From Chrysemys picta bellii (Eukaryota > Chordata > Testudines > Emydidae): a DNA stretch of 64,000 bases. The notes below the pieces were generated by a model, which did no database searches, was not told where the DNA came from, and was given only the letters and a program-made list of their open reading frames with translations. Made by a program: the position numbers and the translations under genes. The stretch lies in the NCBI RefSeq assembly GCF_011386835.1, contig NC_088792.1:44320882-44384881 (forward strand), given 5' to 3'. Position 1 is the first letter of the stretch; the number at the start of each line of letters is the position of its first letter. Of this stretch, positions 1 through 11,702 are shown one piece after another.

Positions 1-589
1 ATGAACATTAATGTTCCTTCTACTTTAAACTCTGTTTCAAAAATTTATTAAGGTTTTAATGTATTTGCTTTTGACTTGCAAATAATTTTTTGAAGTGTTT
101 CTTAATCTGTTAAACTCTATTGTTTGGAAAATAATTAATCTTTATTAGCTCCCAACATATGCTGCAGAATACTTAGTAGGAGTGAAAGCACCCACTTGTT
201 AATGTACAGCGTGACAACTCATAGAATCAGTGACAAACAGTGTAATAATCATAAATGTACAGCAAGCACCACAAAATTAATAGGTGCCCTGTTAGTGATA
301 TTCACAGATGTGCACCAAGCACCACACAATTCCTAACAGGCCCCTAAAGTGCAGGGTCAGGTAGAGCACAGTACACCACAACACATTACTGTGGCTCGCT
401 GTTAAAGTGCTCTTTCAAAGCTTTCCTGAGCCATATAGCTCATGTTGAGCTCTTCTCATAGCACTTGTATCTGGCTGGTCAAACTCGGCAGATAGCCCCT
501 CCACTCCCCACTGGCAGCAACTTTCCCCACTTTACTTCACAGATATCATGCAGGACACTGCAGGCAACTCTAACCCTTGGGATATTTTA

Positions 590-1660
590 CACACTGAGGT
601 CCAAGCCTATTAGTAAACAACGCCAGTGATCCTTCAGTCTACCAAAAGCATATTCAATTGTCATTCTGCACCTGCTGATCTGGAAGTTGACTGTTTCCTT
701 GGTGCTGTCGAGGTGGCTGGTGTACAGTTCCTAAAAGCCAGGGGACTAGAGGGTAGGTTGGGTCCCCCAGGATCATTATTGGCATTTAACATCACAAATG
801 GTAATCCACCAGTTGGGAAAGAAAATACCTGCTTGTAGCTTTCTGAATAGTCCTGTGTTATTAAAAATGCAAGAATCATGCACCTTCTCTGACCAGCCAA
901 CCTTGATGTGGGTGAAATATTCCTGGTGATCCACCAGCGCTTGCATAACCATAGAAAAATAGCCCCTTCTGTTGATATACTCTGTGGCAAGATGGTCTGC
1001 TGCCAAAGTAGGGATATGCATGCCATCCATTACTCCACCGTAGTTCAGAAACTTAGTTGCTGCAAATCTATTATATCCTGCATGTTGTTGAAAGTCACAG
1101 GCCTGTATAGCAGGAGATGATTAATAGCCCTGCACACTTCATGACAATGGTTCCCCCAGTGGGTTCCAACTCCAAAATGATTTCCCACTGACCAATAGCA
1201 ATCTGGCATTGAACGTTTCCACAGTGTGATCACCAAGTGCTTCTCCACTGTCAGTGCAGTTCTTATTCTCATTCGCTGAAGGGCTGGGTTGAACTCTACA
1301 CACAGGAATGTGGCCTTGTGTATCTGAAAGTTCTGCAGCCACTGCTCATCATTACAATGCGATCCCATCAGTCAGCGCTCGTTCCTTGGGCCAGAAGTGG
1401 CACTCCACCATTTGCAGCTGCTCCATGAATGCCACCAACAATCTTGAACTGGTTCTTGCTATGTCCCATAGCAATCTGCCCTCTAGGAAATCATCATGTT
1501 CCCCGCAGCTTTTCTTTTGCTCTGCAAATACTGGAGGATCATGTATCCTGTGCTTGCAATGCTCATGACAATAGTACAGAGTTGTGCAGGCTTTATGCTT
1601 CTGTCAGAGATGACGGACAGCAACAAGTCCCATGTCAGTTAGTGGGATTTTCAAAATAGG
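590..1660 (-). pseudogene. PIF/Harbinger transposase remnant (HARBI1-like nuclease)
   Basis: Reading the minus strand from about 1660 down to 590, fragments in different frames together resemble the DDE nuclease of PIF/Harbinger transposons. Visible pieces: ALTVEKHLVITLWK with SVGNHFGVG (1250-1150), CRAINHLLLYRPVTFNN (1125-1070), DGMHIP with the first Asp (about 1025), GWSEKVHDSCIF with the second Asp (about 890), DPxYPLxPWL (about 760), and RMTIEYAFGRLKDHWRCLL with the catalytic Glu (about 665-605). At least three frameshifts or stops break it (near 1045, near 780 and between 780 and 670), so it makes no transposase. In active elements this enzyme works with a Myb-like partner protein; no such gene is seen here. 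Confidence 0.85.
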
Positions 1661-1997
1661 TGTGAAAATTATGGAAGTGAGATGCCATTATTGGGTGGAG
1701 AAAGTTGCATGAAGGGAACTTGAACCTGCCATCCCAGTCACCCTGTATGACTTGTTTCTGCCTCACCATGCATTGCCAAAACTTCCCAAAAGACAGAACT
1801 CTGGATGGTGGCGAGTTGTGCAGTGGGATACCTACCCATGGTGCACTGCACTGTGTGTCAAAACAAGCACTCCTAGAGAGTACGTACAGTGCTGACACAA
1901 GGAACCAAGTATACACGCGCACAAGCAATATACTAACTGTGGCAGCTCTATACTGACATAACTTGAGTTGGCTAAAGTTTGTTGTGTAGACATGTCC
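1661..1997 (-). mobile_element. Probable 5' part of the same Harbinger element, with terminal repeat
   Basis: Continues the Harbinger element on its upstream side. The edge at 1997, next to tta at 1998-2000, reads on the minus strand ggacatgtctacacaac, which is very like the ends of the small Harbinger-type elements elsewhere in the window. The opposite end of the element, expected below 590, could not be found, so 1-589 may hold more of it. Confidence 0.5.
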
Positions 1998-2489
1998 TTA
2001 ATTAAGTACCTCAGTGTGTATTTAGGTACCTAGCTCTAGGCACTTAAAATTTTTAATGCATGTTAATGCAATTGGAAGGTTGAGGTTTTAATTGTGTAAA
2101 ACTCAGAAAGCAACTTTAACTCTCCTTATTCATATGTATATTACAAAATCATTTTTGTTACAATACCAGACAACATATATGAAGATAAAATGTTTCATAC
2201 TGTGCATGTGTCTAAGTTTATAGAAATAATTACAATTCCTTATTAAACTGTGCTATTAGCCAAATAGTATGTACAGCACCCAGTGTGTGTTGTCCTAATC
2301 TGACTGTTTTAATGCATATGGACAAGGGGAGAGAGTACAGTGCTGGGAGAACTTTAACTCTGGATCCTTCTTTTTTATACAACTAAAATCTCAGCCTTAA
2401 TATGCCAATATCATAGTTTTCGGGGGTGGAGGGTTTAAATAAAATGTTCTTTTATAGAAAAACAATTCAGAAGTGAACACAGTGTTAAA

Positions 2490-2665
2490 AAGCCAAAAAA
2501 AAAAAAAAAAAGGGTGGGGACACTGGCTGGCTGAGGGGACTGATAACGAGATATGTAGCCTTTCTTCTCAAGGTCACTGCTTCAAATCTGGCCTGGGTTA
2601 GCAGTGCCTAGAAGTCATTACCACCCAGTGGCTGAAATCAAGTGAAGTATCAATTACATCTTATC
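2490..2665 (+). repeat. Possible tRNA-derived SINE, decayed
   Basis: After an A-rich run at 2493-2511 comes a stretch with a B-box-like ggtcactgcttcaaatc at about 2571-2588 and an A-box-like segment about 45 bp before it. This spacing suits a Pol III derived SINE, but the match is weak. Confidence 0.35.
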
Positions 2666-2757
2666 ATGTATTGTTTTATTAAGCCTCATACTGACATGCT
2701 GATTAGTGTTCAGATATGCCATGGTAGCATAGTTCCATAGGTTTGATTGATCACAGC

Positions 2758-2975
2758 CAGGGCCGGCTCCAGGCACCAGGCAACCAAGCACATGCTTGGG
2801 GCGGCACCTGGTAAGAGGCGGCCAATCTTGGGGTGGCGGGAGGCAGCGTGACGCGGCATTCTGCGGGGGGGGGGGCGCGCTCCGGCGGCACGGCGCTTGG
2901 CGGGGGGCGCTCCGGCGGCGCAGGGAGCGGCGCTGGGGGGGGAGGTTTCAGCGGGGGGGGGCGGGTTTCACAGAT
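2758..2975. mobile_element. GC-rich non-autonomous hAT element, one end only
   Basis: Starts with cagggccggctcc, the same terminal sequence as the hAT elements at 5246 and 13735, then a very GC-rich body with G runs. The far terminal repeat is not seen. The open frames within it on the + strand are GC-driven and not taken as genes. Confidence 0.55.
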
Positions 2976-3059
2976 TGCATCAATCCTGCTTTATAACAGA
3001 TCAAGTGATGTGCTGCCAATATTTAGCAAGGGGCTCCCACAGTCCCCCATTTAGAATAC

Positions 3060-3601
3060 AATAGCCCTGTCTACCTTAGGTGTATCTGCTTGCTAGGAAG
3101 ACTGTAGGATAGCAGAATGCAGTCATGTCTCTTCCCACTTCAACAAAAACACTTTCTCATAACCAGCAGGGAAGCAATACAACTTGGCACGCACACATAT
3201 ATTAAGTGCACTTTGCTGGAAGTGTTTATACTTTCTTTCTGAAAAACACAGTTAGGGCATTGATAGGATCACAGTGTTCAGCTTGTGTAACATGAAAGGG
3301 GGGAGGGAGAGGAAGTAGGCATTGTGAGATGGGGAGTGTCCGGGGTACCGTCCCTCAGGTAATTGCATCAGGTGTCAGATATTTAAAAAAAAAAAAATCT
3401 GATGGTGCATTCCATAAGCCAAAAAAAGAAAAAAAGAAAAAAAGTGTACTCATGATAAGTAATTTGAGCCCTAGTGGTAAGTCCTTTTGGGTAAGGACAA
3501 TTTTTGCAGTATCCAGAGAGGAGGTTACTCTGTTAGTATCAGGGAAAATCACAACAACCCACCTGTGAAGAGGTTGAGAAACCTCACACCAGCATGAAAA
3601 G
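3060..3601. other. No gene seen; A-rich tracts
   Basis: No coding potential or clear repeat recognised. Two A-rich runs occur at about 3385-3397 and 3420-3443. Confidence 0.5.
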
Positions 3602-3609
3602 GGTTAAAT

Positions 3610-4111
3610 AAGGGTTTGTCAACCCATGGGTTGAGACCCATAATTAGGTCGCCAGAATGTTTCAAAGGGTTGCATGGCAGCTCCTGTGGCGCGTATCCCT
3701 CAGGGCTGGCTGGGTTCACCTCCCTGTTGCAGGTACGGCAATCTCTGGGATTCCAGCACCACTCAGGTTTGGCCCAGCCGTCATGACAACGAGAACTCGG
3801 CTAGGTCAAATTTGAGTGAGTGGCGCTGCAACGCCATGAGCCAGGTCACAACTCCACTCACACAAATTTGGTCCAATCAGGGGGACGGGGCCAAACCTGC
3901 GCGGCACTGCAACCCCAGAGGTTGCAATGTCTGAGTGGAGAGTCAAAACCAGCCAGCCCCACAGTACATGAGCTGCCACTATGGGGTGAGTGTCGGACAG
4001 GACCCAACTGAAGCCACCTCAGGGCCTCCACCCCCAGACTATTTACTGGGTCACGATAGGCCATAAACATTTAAAAATGGGGCATGAGCCCCAAAAGGTT
4101 GAGAATCACTC
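3610..4111. mobile_element. Non-autonomous hAT element (MITE) with 8-bp flanking repeat
   Basis: Ends are inverted: gggtttgtcaacccatgggt on the left and ggttgagaatcact on the right, the familiar gttctcaacc-type hAT end. Flanks are ggttaaat (3602-3609) and ggttaaag (4112-4119), a 7 of 8 match as expected for an aged hAT target duplication. No transposase inside. Confidence 0.7.
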
Positions 4112-4119
4112 GGTTAAAG

Positions 4120-5237
4120 AGAGCTTATGGGCGCAGCTAGACCCACCCCACTGTACCCGCAGCCAATGCCAGGCCTGGAGGGAGAAGAAAAGGAGAGAAC
4201 TTGGCTTAGTTCAGGGCTGACTGGTGATGAGGCAGGAGATAGCTGCCTCCCTAAGTGAGGGGAGGCATCATTAGTAGCCTGACAGCTGGGACAGCCTCCT
4301 GGACTGAGGAAGAAGCAGTGCATCCCTGACTGAGGGAAACTGCTAAGGAGACTAGGGGGCACCAGTAGTGAATGAACTGCATGACTGAACTATAGAAACA
4401 TTGTGGGGTAGGGGTTAGGCTCCACCAATCTTATGTCTGCTCCACCCAGAGGGACCTCAGGCTGCAGCAAGTCCACAAGGGGTTGCTACTCAAGTTGCGC
4501 CACTACAGACTGTTTGGACTATAGGGTGCATGCCCCAAACTGAGGTAGGAAGTAGCCCAGCGCAGTGGACTTACACACTGCCAGGAGGATCCTTCTGGCA
4601 TTGCTTCACACAGTGCCCTGGGCTGGGAGCCAGTGGGGAGGAAGGGCCAGGGTCCCTCTACCACACCTCTTAAAGGACTGAGGCACCTCCATCAGGGAAG
4701 CAAGGGGCTGGAAGTCAGGCACCCCAAACACTAGGCTGTCTGGTCCTCTGAGCACCACGATACACCTCTCCTCTATTTGATGAAAGGATTAAAAAAAAAA
4801 AATCAGATTTCTGCAAGTTTCCCCAAAGCTCCCTCTCCAGTACTTATACAGTCCCAGAGCCCTCACCCATACATATATGTTTTTTTCACAGAACTTTCTA
4901 TAGCTGTATTTGTTTTATCTGAAGCTCACTGCACTATAGAACTCAGTTTATATTATAGGTGCTGGCAGAGCTTTCAAATTTCTGCACACTTTCAGTTTCT
5001 CTGAAAATCTTTTGATTAGACATGTTGTTCTACCATCTTACAATCAATATGATTTGCGGAAGGTCTCAGGTTTCCTGTTTTAATTTAGTTTACATTATAG
5101 AGAGAGTTCCTTCTGAGTTTAAGTAAAATTTACTCTTCTCTGTGGGACATATGGGGCTAATGTAGCTCAGTCATTCTGTATATTGCACCTTCTCTACCCA
5201 ATGATCCTTCAGGCTTGTAAGTGGTCTTAAACATAGG
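4120..5237. other. No gene seen
   Basis: Moderately GC-rich, with short open frames on both strands that lack recognisable domains. Possibly old repeat sequence; nothing can be named. Confidence 0.4.
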
Positions 5238-5245
5238 ACTTGGAG

Positions 5246-8200
5246 CAGGGCCGGCCCACAACATTTTGGCACCTGAGGCAGGGAGCTCAAATGACACCCC
5301 CATACCTCCTCTCTTGGGCCAAAACTTTGAAAGGTCTCAATTCTGCCTTCTTCCTGTTCTACTCCTCTCATGGTACTGCTCTGCTACCTACCCCAATAAA
5401 GGAGAACTAACAACTTAAAATGCCTTGTTCAAAAATTTTAAGTAACACTTAATTTTCAAATGTCTGAACAGCAAATGTAACTTTTCTTGTCTGCATAGTA
5501 AGCACTGGCATTTTTATCTGTTTGAATAATCAAAGTGGAGCTTTCTGTGCCTTCTTGGTTGCAAAGATTTGAACTGCGTCCTGCTGAAAGTCCACAGTCT
5601 GGGCCAGCTCATGCTCTATTGAGATGGTTGCAAGGCCGACCAGCCTCTTCTGTGTCATTGTGGAGCATAGATGTGTTTTTATTAACTTCAGCTTGGAGAA
5701 GCTGCGTTCTCCACTGGCAACTGTTACAGGAAGTGTTGAAGTATGCGCATAGCAACAAAAGCATTTGGAAAGAAGGTGGTCATCTTTTTTGTGCACATAC
5801 ATTCCAGACAGCCTTTGGAGTTGATCCTGCTGAAATGTATCTTGAAAGGGCTTTCAGTTCATCACCTAAATCACTCGCATCAATATCGCGCATGTCATCA
5901 TGTGTCAACACTGTCTCTAGTGCCCTGCATTGCTGGTGTAGGTCTTCTTCAGGTATAGTGAGGAGTTTTGGAATATCATACAACATCCCAAATAAACTGC
6001 TGTGTTCCTTGAGCTGCATGAAACATTCTTCAACTGACTGTATTGCCCAATCTACCACCTGGTTAAAGAATTCAACTTTGAATTGTTGTTTGGGGTCTCT
6101 TATGGGATTATCCCATGCCTTGTAATCAAAATGTCGTCTTCTTTGGTGACTCTTGTATTCTTGAATGGATGGGAAAATAGCTTCAGTGTGAAGTTCTGCC
6201 AACTTCTGTGCACTCTTCAGAACGTTTTGAAATCCCTCATCTGACCGGTAAGACTGTAAGTATGACTTTGCTTTGTCTAGTTGTTCCATTGCTTCAGATA
6301 TATCAAGGTCAACACCTTGGAGTCTCTTGCTTACAACAAACAGTATGTCATGCCACAACACTAAGCCACACAGAAATTTGAAGTTATGTATGTTTCTGGT
6401 GATTCCATTTCCCTCTGCCACTGTTCTCCCATGAACAGTTCCTGTCATAGCATTATCCCCCATAATGGCAACTATGGCATCATCTATCTTCCAAATTTGG
6501 TGTTTGATAGGCTTTATTGCCTCCACTTGACTTTCCCATCGTGTGGCACTCAGTGATTTCAGTATCAGAGAGGATGTTCCCAGATGTTGTTTCAAAATTT
6601 GCCATCGATGAGTTGATGCAGAGAAAAATGCATAGATGCTTTGAATTACATTTAAAAATTCAGCAGCCTCACTAGAAGCTGATGCTGCATCACTGACCAC
6701 CAAGTTCAATGAATGAGAACTGCATGGGACAAAAAAAGCTCGAGGGTTTATCTCTCGGATCTGTGTCTGCACTCCTCTGTTCTTTCCTCTCATGTTGGCA
6801 CCATTATCGTAGCCCTGACCTCTCATGTCAGCTATCACAATTCCTGTATCTTCCAGCTTTTTAAGAAGCACATTTGTCATACCAGCTCCTTTAGTATCAT
6901 CAATGTCAATAAATTCTAGAAAATGCTCTCTGACAGTCACCATTGCAGGGACATTTTCACTAGTTTCTGTCGTTGTTACAAAACGCACCATTAAAGTCAT
7001 TTGTTCCATATGGCTGATGTCAGGTGTGCAATCCAGAATAACAGAGTGATATCTTGCTGACTTCAGATCTGCCACAATCTTCTGTTTGACTTTTGTTGCC
7101 AGTAACTGTGTGATCTCATTTTGAATTGTTTTTCCAATGTAGTGGTGTGTGTACATTTCTTGGGTGGTGACTCTTCTTAGATGCTCCTGGAGTACAGCAT
7201 CAAAGTCAGCCATCAGCTCCACAATTTTAAGGAAGTTTCCATTGTTTGGCACATACAGCTGATCTGAGGTGCCACGCAGTGCTATGTTTTGGGTAGCAAG
7301 CATTCTCACAATGGCAATGAGCCTTTTCAGAACATTTTGCCAGTAAAGAGATTCTGATGCAATCTTCTCTTGATGCTGATCATCTATGGTGGCCTTTAAC
7401 CTTAGTCTCATCTCAAGCTCTTTCCACCTATGGAAAGCTCTCTGGTGATTTGCTGCCTTCTCATGGCATGCCAGATTTCTAGCCAGATTTTTCCAGTCCT
7501 TTGTTCCTGTAGAACCCAATGTGGCTGGAACATTAGACTGGAAGAGTTTGCAACAAAAACAGTATGCAGCATTCTGGGTTTTTGAGTACATAAGCCATGG
7601 CCTTTTCACTTTGTCACCATTGGGGATTTCACGCCAGTAATGTGTTGGATGGAAACTTCTATTTTCATTGTCTTTGAGGAACATGAAGTTTTTCACTTGC
7701 TGTGGCCCATGCAGTAGAAGGAAGTCCCTCAGGCTACTGCTCAAGTGGGTCCACACTCTGGATCATCTAGACCTAAGGAACTAAACTCAGCAGCAGCTGT
7801 TTCTTGTGCCCCCAACACACTCTTCTCTGTTCTACACTTTTCTTCAGGAATGTACATGGTTACATCCATTTGAGATGGAGATATGGATGCTGCAGTAGCT
7901 GCCAGGTCACCTGCACTCTGACTAACTGGAAGATCAGGCATCTCCTCACCACTCACATCCTCACTGGGGCCGGAAGGCTCACCGTGAACATTTGTGTCTA
8001 TGTATCTCAGGAGAACTCCTTCCTGCTTAGATAGAAAAGCTTCCTTTGCTTTCTGTCTTTTTCTGAATGCTGCCCCAGAGGGGTGTTTTCTTCTTTCACT
8101 CATGACTGCTGTTCTGTGCCAGCTATAGTGGTTCTCAACACTCAATTGAAGGGGACAAATAAGCAGGCTGGTAGCAGGGCCTGAGTGAGGGAAGATATCA

Positions 8201-8613
8201 ACGTCTTAAGGGCCTAACTTGCTCCTACTACTTCAGTTGATTGCCTGTTCTCCTCAAGTGGGTTCAGGGAAGCAGCAGGAAACAGGAAGCTCCCTGAGAA
8301 GCTGGTGTTAATCAGTCCATGCTCCTGGGGGTGCTAGAGAGGTACATAAGAGGCTCCTCCTCCTCTCTCTCCCTGCAGCTCCTGCTGCTTTCTGTTATTC
8401 CCTCTCACCTTTTCTCCTGCCTTCCTGTTATGTCTCTTGTGCCCTCCTTCCTCCAGCACAGCACTCCACCATCTCTGTGCATCTAGAGCAGAGAGAATAC
8501 ATATGCACCAGCAGCAGACACAATTTTCTACACTCTGGGTCCTAGTGGCGCCCCCCCACAGTCTGGCATCTGAGGCGGCCGCCTCAGTTCGCCTCATGGT
8601 AAGGCCAGCCCTG
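5246..8613 (-). mobile_element. Full-length hAT DNA transposon with perfect 8-bp target duplication
   Basis: A 3368-bp element. Left end cagggccggcc at 5246; right end ggccagccctg to 8613, its inverted match with one substitution. The 8-bp acttggag occurs directly outside both ends (5238-5245 and 8614-8621), the standard hAT target-site duplication. The transposase lies on the minus strand in three pieces. Smaller elements at 2758 and 13735 share its ends and look like deletion derivatives or relatives moved by the same enzyme. Confidence 0.92.
5530..8103 (-). pseudogene. hAT transposase, ZMYM1/TTF-zinc-finger type, two frameshifts
   Basis: Three overlapping minus-strand pieces. N-terminal piece 8103-7741 starts MSERRKHPSGAAFRKRQK, a typical start for this family; the ORF has an earlier Met at 8145 but the second fits better. 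Central piece 7756-5780 (658 codons) has a TTF-type zinc finger (AAYCFCCKLF) near its start, then the RNase H-like core with DCTPDIS and DMRGQGYDNGANMRGK. The C-terminal piece 5802-5530 carries the hAT dimerisation region (VTVASGERSFSKLKLIKTHL). The frame changes near 7750 and near 5790, so one uninterrupted protein is not encoded. The long central frame suggests fairly recent loss. Confidence 0.88.
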
Positions 8614-8621
8614 ACTTGGAG

Positions 8622-9914
8622 GGAAAAAAAGCTGATGAATTATTACTAGTTTACATTCTATGTGCATCCTGCTATGGGAATATGAAAAATTAAACAGCAG
8701 CAGTTGTCAGCTGTAGTCTTGTTCTGAATCACATATTTTTTAACATATTGGCTAGAAAGACTCTTAGATCATGACTCATGTAGGATCAAGTGGGTTCAAT
8801 TACCTTGTCCTCCCTCTTTTAATTATTTCTCTTCTACCAAAACCTGGTATTACGGGGTGCTCTATTTACTGCTGGGTGGCATCCTCTTCTGGTGATTAGC
8901 ACCACCAGGTTCAGTGCCTCCTTTCTTCTCTTCCACCGTTGCAGCTCTCCTCTTGCTCATGGAGTCTCAGTACAGCTGTTTTGTGACTCAGCCCTCCAGA
9001 CAGGTCACAATGATTCCCCTTCTGGAGGAATCTTCCAAAGTCTGTTTGCCCAAGAAGCATCAGGCAGTCCTCGCGCCTGATGCCCTGACCATGTCACTGC
9101 TGCAGTAACTCAGGAAGTCTTCCCACTCACTGCCCCAAGCAACACTACTCTGTGGTAGATAGTGGGGGAACCCAGTCCCACCCTCTACTCTGGGTTCCAG
9201 TCCAGGGCCCTATAGCAAGTAGTTAAGATCTGGGTCTTCACCAACCCTACTGCTCTCTTCCCTTGACTACTTCCTACCATGCTTCTTTAAGCTTCTCCTT
9301 CATCAGCCTTCCTAGTCAAATCCTTCTCTCTTAGGCCTGCCAGGTAAACCCTTCCTTATGGATTTCTGTCCCTTTTCTCAGGGGCACCTATCCCCTTCAC
9401 CCTTATCTCTGGGATAGAGACTGCAGACTTCCTCCCTACCACTTCTTTATAGAAGCTCCTAATTAGCACCTTGCACATAGCCTAAATCTCCCCCATTTGC
9501 AGCTTAATTGGCTGATTGGGTGCTACCGCATCATACCTGGCAACACATTTTCATTAAGAGGACATTTTTTTCAGTACTTATACAGTAAGGCATGAAAAGG
9601 GGAGAGGAGGCGGAGGGAGGGAAGAGGAGGAAAAAAAACACATGGAAGTGAAGGGTGTAAAGAGTTTAAAATATATTCTGGCACACTGAAGGTAGAATTC
9701 TAGCCCCATTGAAATCAATGGGGGTTTTGCCAATTACCTCAGTAGGATCAGGGTTTCACCTCTAGTGTCACTTTACACTGTTCCTTTCCCCCACTCCCAC
9801 CTGTCTGAAGCAGCGGGAGCATTCCAATGATATTTCTGTGTTATATGTGTCATCCATAGTCGTAGTAAAATGGCTCAATACACCCCATGTTTTGTTATCT
9901 CGGTTTCCTAGAGC
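8622..9914. other. No gene; possible decayed LTR at about 8870-9560
   Basis: A pyrimidine-rich stretch around 8870-9560 resembles the long terminal repeats seen in turtle genomes (ctctactctgggttccag and neighbours), but I see no clean ends or flanking duplication. The rest shows nothing recognisable. Confidence 0.3.
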
Positions 9915-9922
9915 CACTAAAC

Positions 9923-10641
9923 CAGGGGTGGGCAAACTACGGCCCGCGGGCCACATCCGGCCCATGGGACTGTCCTGCCCGGCCCCCGAGCTCCTGGCCT
10001 GGGAGGCTAGCCCCCGGCCCCTCCTCCGCTGTTGCCCCTCCCTAGCAGCCTCAGCTTGCCCCGCTGCCGGCACAATGCTCTGGGCGGCGGGGCTGTGAGC
10101 TCCTGGGGTAGCACAGCTGCAGAGCCCAGCCTAACCTGGTGCTCTGTGCTGTGTGGTGGCGGCGGTGGCGGTGGTGTGGCCCGGCTCCAGCCGGGCAGCG
10201 CGGCTGTAGCGCCGCCAGGCACCAGTGCTCCAGGCAGCGCGGTAAGGGGGCGCGGAGCAGGGGGGGTTGGATAGAGGGCAGGGGAGTTTGGGGTGGTGGG
10301 CAGGGGGCGGGGGTGTGGATAGGGGTCGGGGCGGTTGGGGGGAGAATAGGGGGTTGAATGGGGGCAGGAGTCCCAGGGGGGCAGTCAGGAAGGAGGGGGG
10401 GGTTGGATGGGGCAGCAGAGGGCAGTCAGGGGCAGGGGATCCGGGGGCAGTCAGGGGACAGGGAGCGGGGGAGTGTGGATGGGGCAGGGGTCCTGGGGGG
10501 GAGGGGCGTCAGGGAACGGGGGGGGGTTGGATGGGGCAGGAGTCCCAGGGGAGCAGATAGGAGGTGGGGGCTGGGCCACAGCCCTCCATACAATTTCCGA
10601 ACCCAGTGCGGCCCTGAGGCCAAAATGTTTGCCCGCCCCTG
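9923..10641. mobile_element. Non-autonomous hAT element with GC-rich repeat-bearing core
   Basis: Inverted ends: caggggtgggcaaac at 9923 and gtttgcccgcccctg ending 10641. The 8-bp cactaaac flanks both sides exactly (9915-9922 and 10642-10649). The interior from 10260 to 10560 is an irregular G-rich minisatellite. The open frames over it on both strands are products of base composition. Confidence 0.9.
10260..10565. repeat. G-rich minisatellite inside the hAT element
   Basis: Repeated short phrases such as ggttggatggggcag, gggggcagtcaggg and caggagtccc recur with varied order and spacing. They look like internal tandem growth of the element core. Confidence 0.75.
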
Positions 10642-10692
10642 CACTAAACCAGCACATCATTATTTCATGTGGGGACTTAACATTTCTAGATC

Positions 10693-10990
10693 AGGGGTTC
10701 TAAAACTTCATTGCACCGTGAGCCCCTTCTGACAACAAAAGTTACTATATGACCCCAGGAGTGGGGACCAAAGCCTGATCCTGCCTAAGCCTTGCTGCCC
10801 TGGGTGTGGGGGGCAAAGCCCAAGAGCTTCAGCCCCAGGCAGCGGGCCTGTAACTTGAGCCCTGCCACCCAGGGCTTCAGCTTCAGCCCTGGGCAGTGGG
10901 GCTCAGGCTTCAGCACCAAACACCAGCAAGTCTAAGCCAGCCCTGGCAACCCCATTAAAATGGGGTTGTGACCCACTTTGGGGGGATGGG
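10693..10990. mobile_element. Non-autonomous hAT element, aged
   Basis: Left end caggggttctaaaactt resembles the common hAT end; the right end near gtgacccactttgggg is its poorer inverted partner. No clear target duplication, so bounds are approximate. Confidence 0.5.
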
Positions 10991-11039
10991 GTGGAGAATG
11001 AGAGAGAGAAGATGAGTCTGCTGTACAGCGTTAGCTAGG

Positions 11040-11190
11040 AGCCAGTTGTCTTTTAGCTCATGCAGTAGAGGCTCATGCACTAAGCTCCAGAGGTCCCAGG
11101 TTCGATCCTGCCCGCCAATGACTGGGGTCTGTCGGCGTTACATTTACATGTTATGTATATCCCTGGATGGAAAGCGGAAAAAAAAAGTAG
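11040..11190 (+). repeat. tRNA-derived SINE
   Basis: Contains an A-box-like tagctcatgcagtagagg (about 11054-11071) and, 45 bp later, ggttcgatcctg (11100-11111), a nearly perfect B box. It is followed by an A-rich tail near 11178-11186. This is a Pol III SINE head rather than a functional tRNA: the acceptor stem and anticodon arm cannot be folded. Confidence 0.7.
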
Positions 11191-11204
11191 TTGCTAAAAG
11201 TCTA

Positions 11205-11699
11205 GGCTACATCTACACTACACACCACTGGTGGCAGTGTGTAGGGCACGTGTAGCTACCGGCCACAGTGAAAAGCAAGCAGCATCCACGCTGTGGTGTG
11301 TAGCTACACATGACAGTGAAAGGCTCTGGCGGGATGTGGAGGCATCAGGGAAAGGTTCAGCAGCTCTCTGCTGTCGAAGCCTTTCACTGCACTGAGACCT
11401 CCCCACTTCCAGATCCTTTCCCCAGAGTCTCTCCCTGCAGGGTGGAAGGACTCCAGCAGCTAGAAGGCAGTGGGAACCTGCACTGTGAAAATAGCATTAT
11501 AGGTGAGGTGGCACAGCTTGGGTGAGTAGAGAGCCATGTTGGGTATGTGGTTGAGTACATACCCACACCCTTCAGGCGTGTCTTTACTCGCCTAAGCCAT
11601 GCCTCACCATCTATACTTGTATTTATACCCATGCTAGGGACACTATCTGTGCACGTTCCCTATAAGCCGTGGAAAGAAGCGTGCAGCGTAGGCATGCCC
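11205..11699. mobile_element. Harbinger-type MITE
   Basis: Ends ggctacatctacact and gcgtaggcatgccc match the small-element family found repeatedly in this window. Flanks are cta and tta, consistent with a three-base TWA target duplication with one change. Confidence 0.6.
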
Positions 11700-11702
11700 T
11701 TA

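Noticed and set aside
2796..3054. Gly/Arg-rich frames in a GC-rich block, possible CpG-island promoter
   Set aside because: The block begins with a hAT terminal repeat and has no exon or transcript signal next to it.
10139..10732. Overlapping Gly-rich open frames on both strands
   Set aside because: They follow the G-rich minisatellite of a hAT element; no codon bias or domain.
11040..11115. tRNA gene
   Set aside because: Good B box but no foldable acceptor or anticodon stem and a SINE-like tail; called a SINE.
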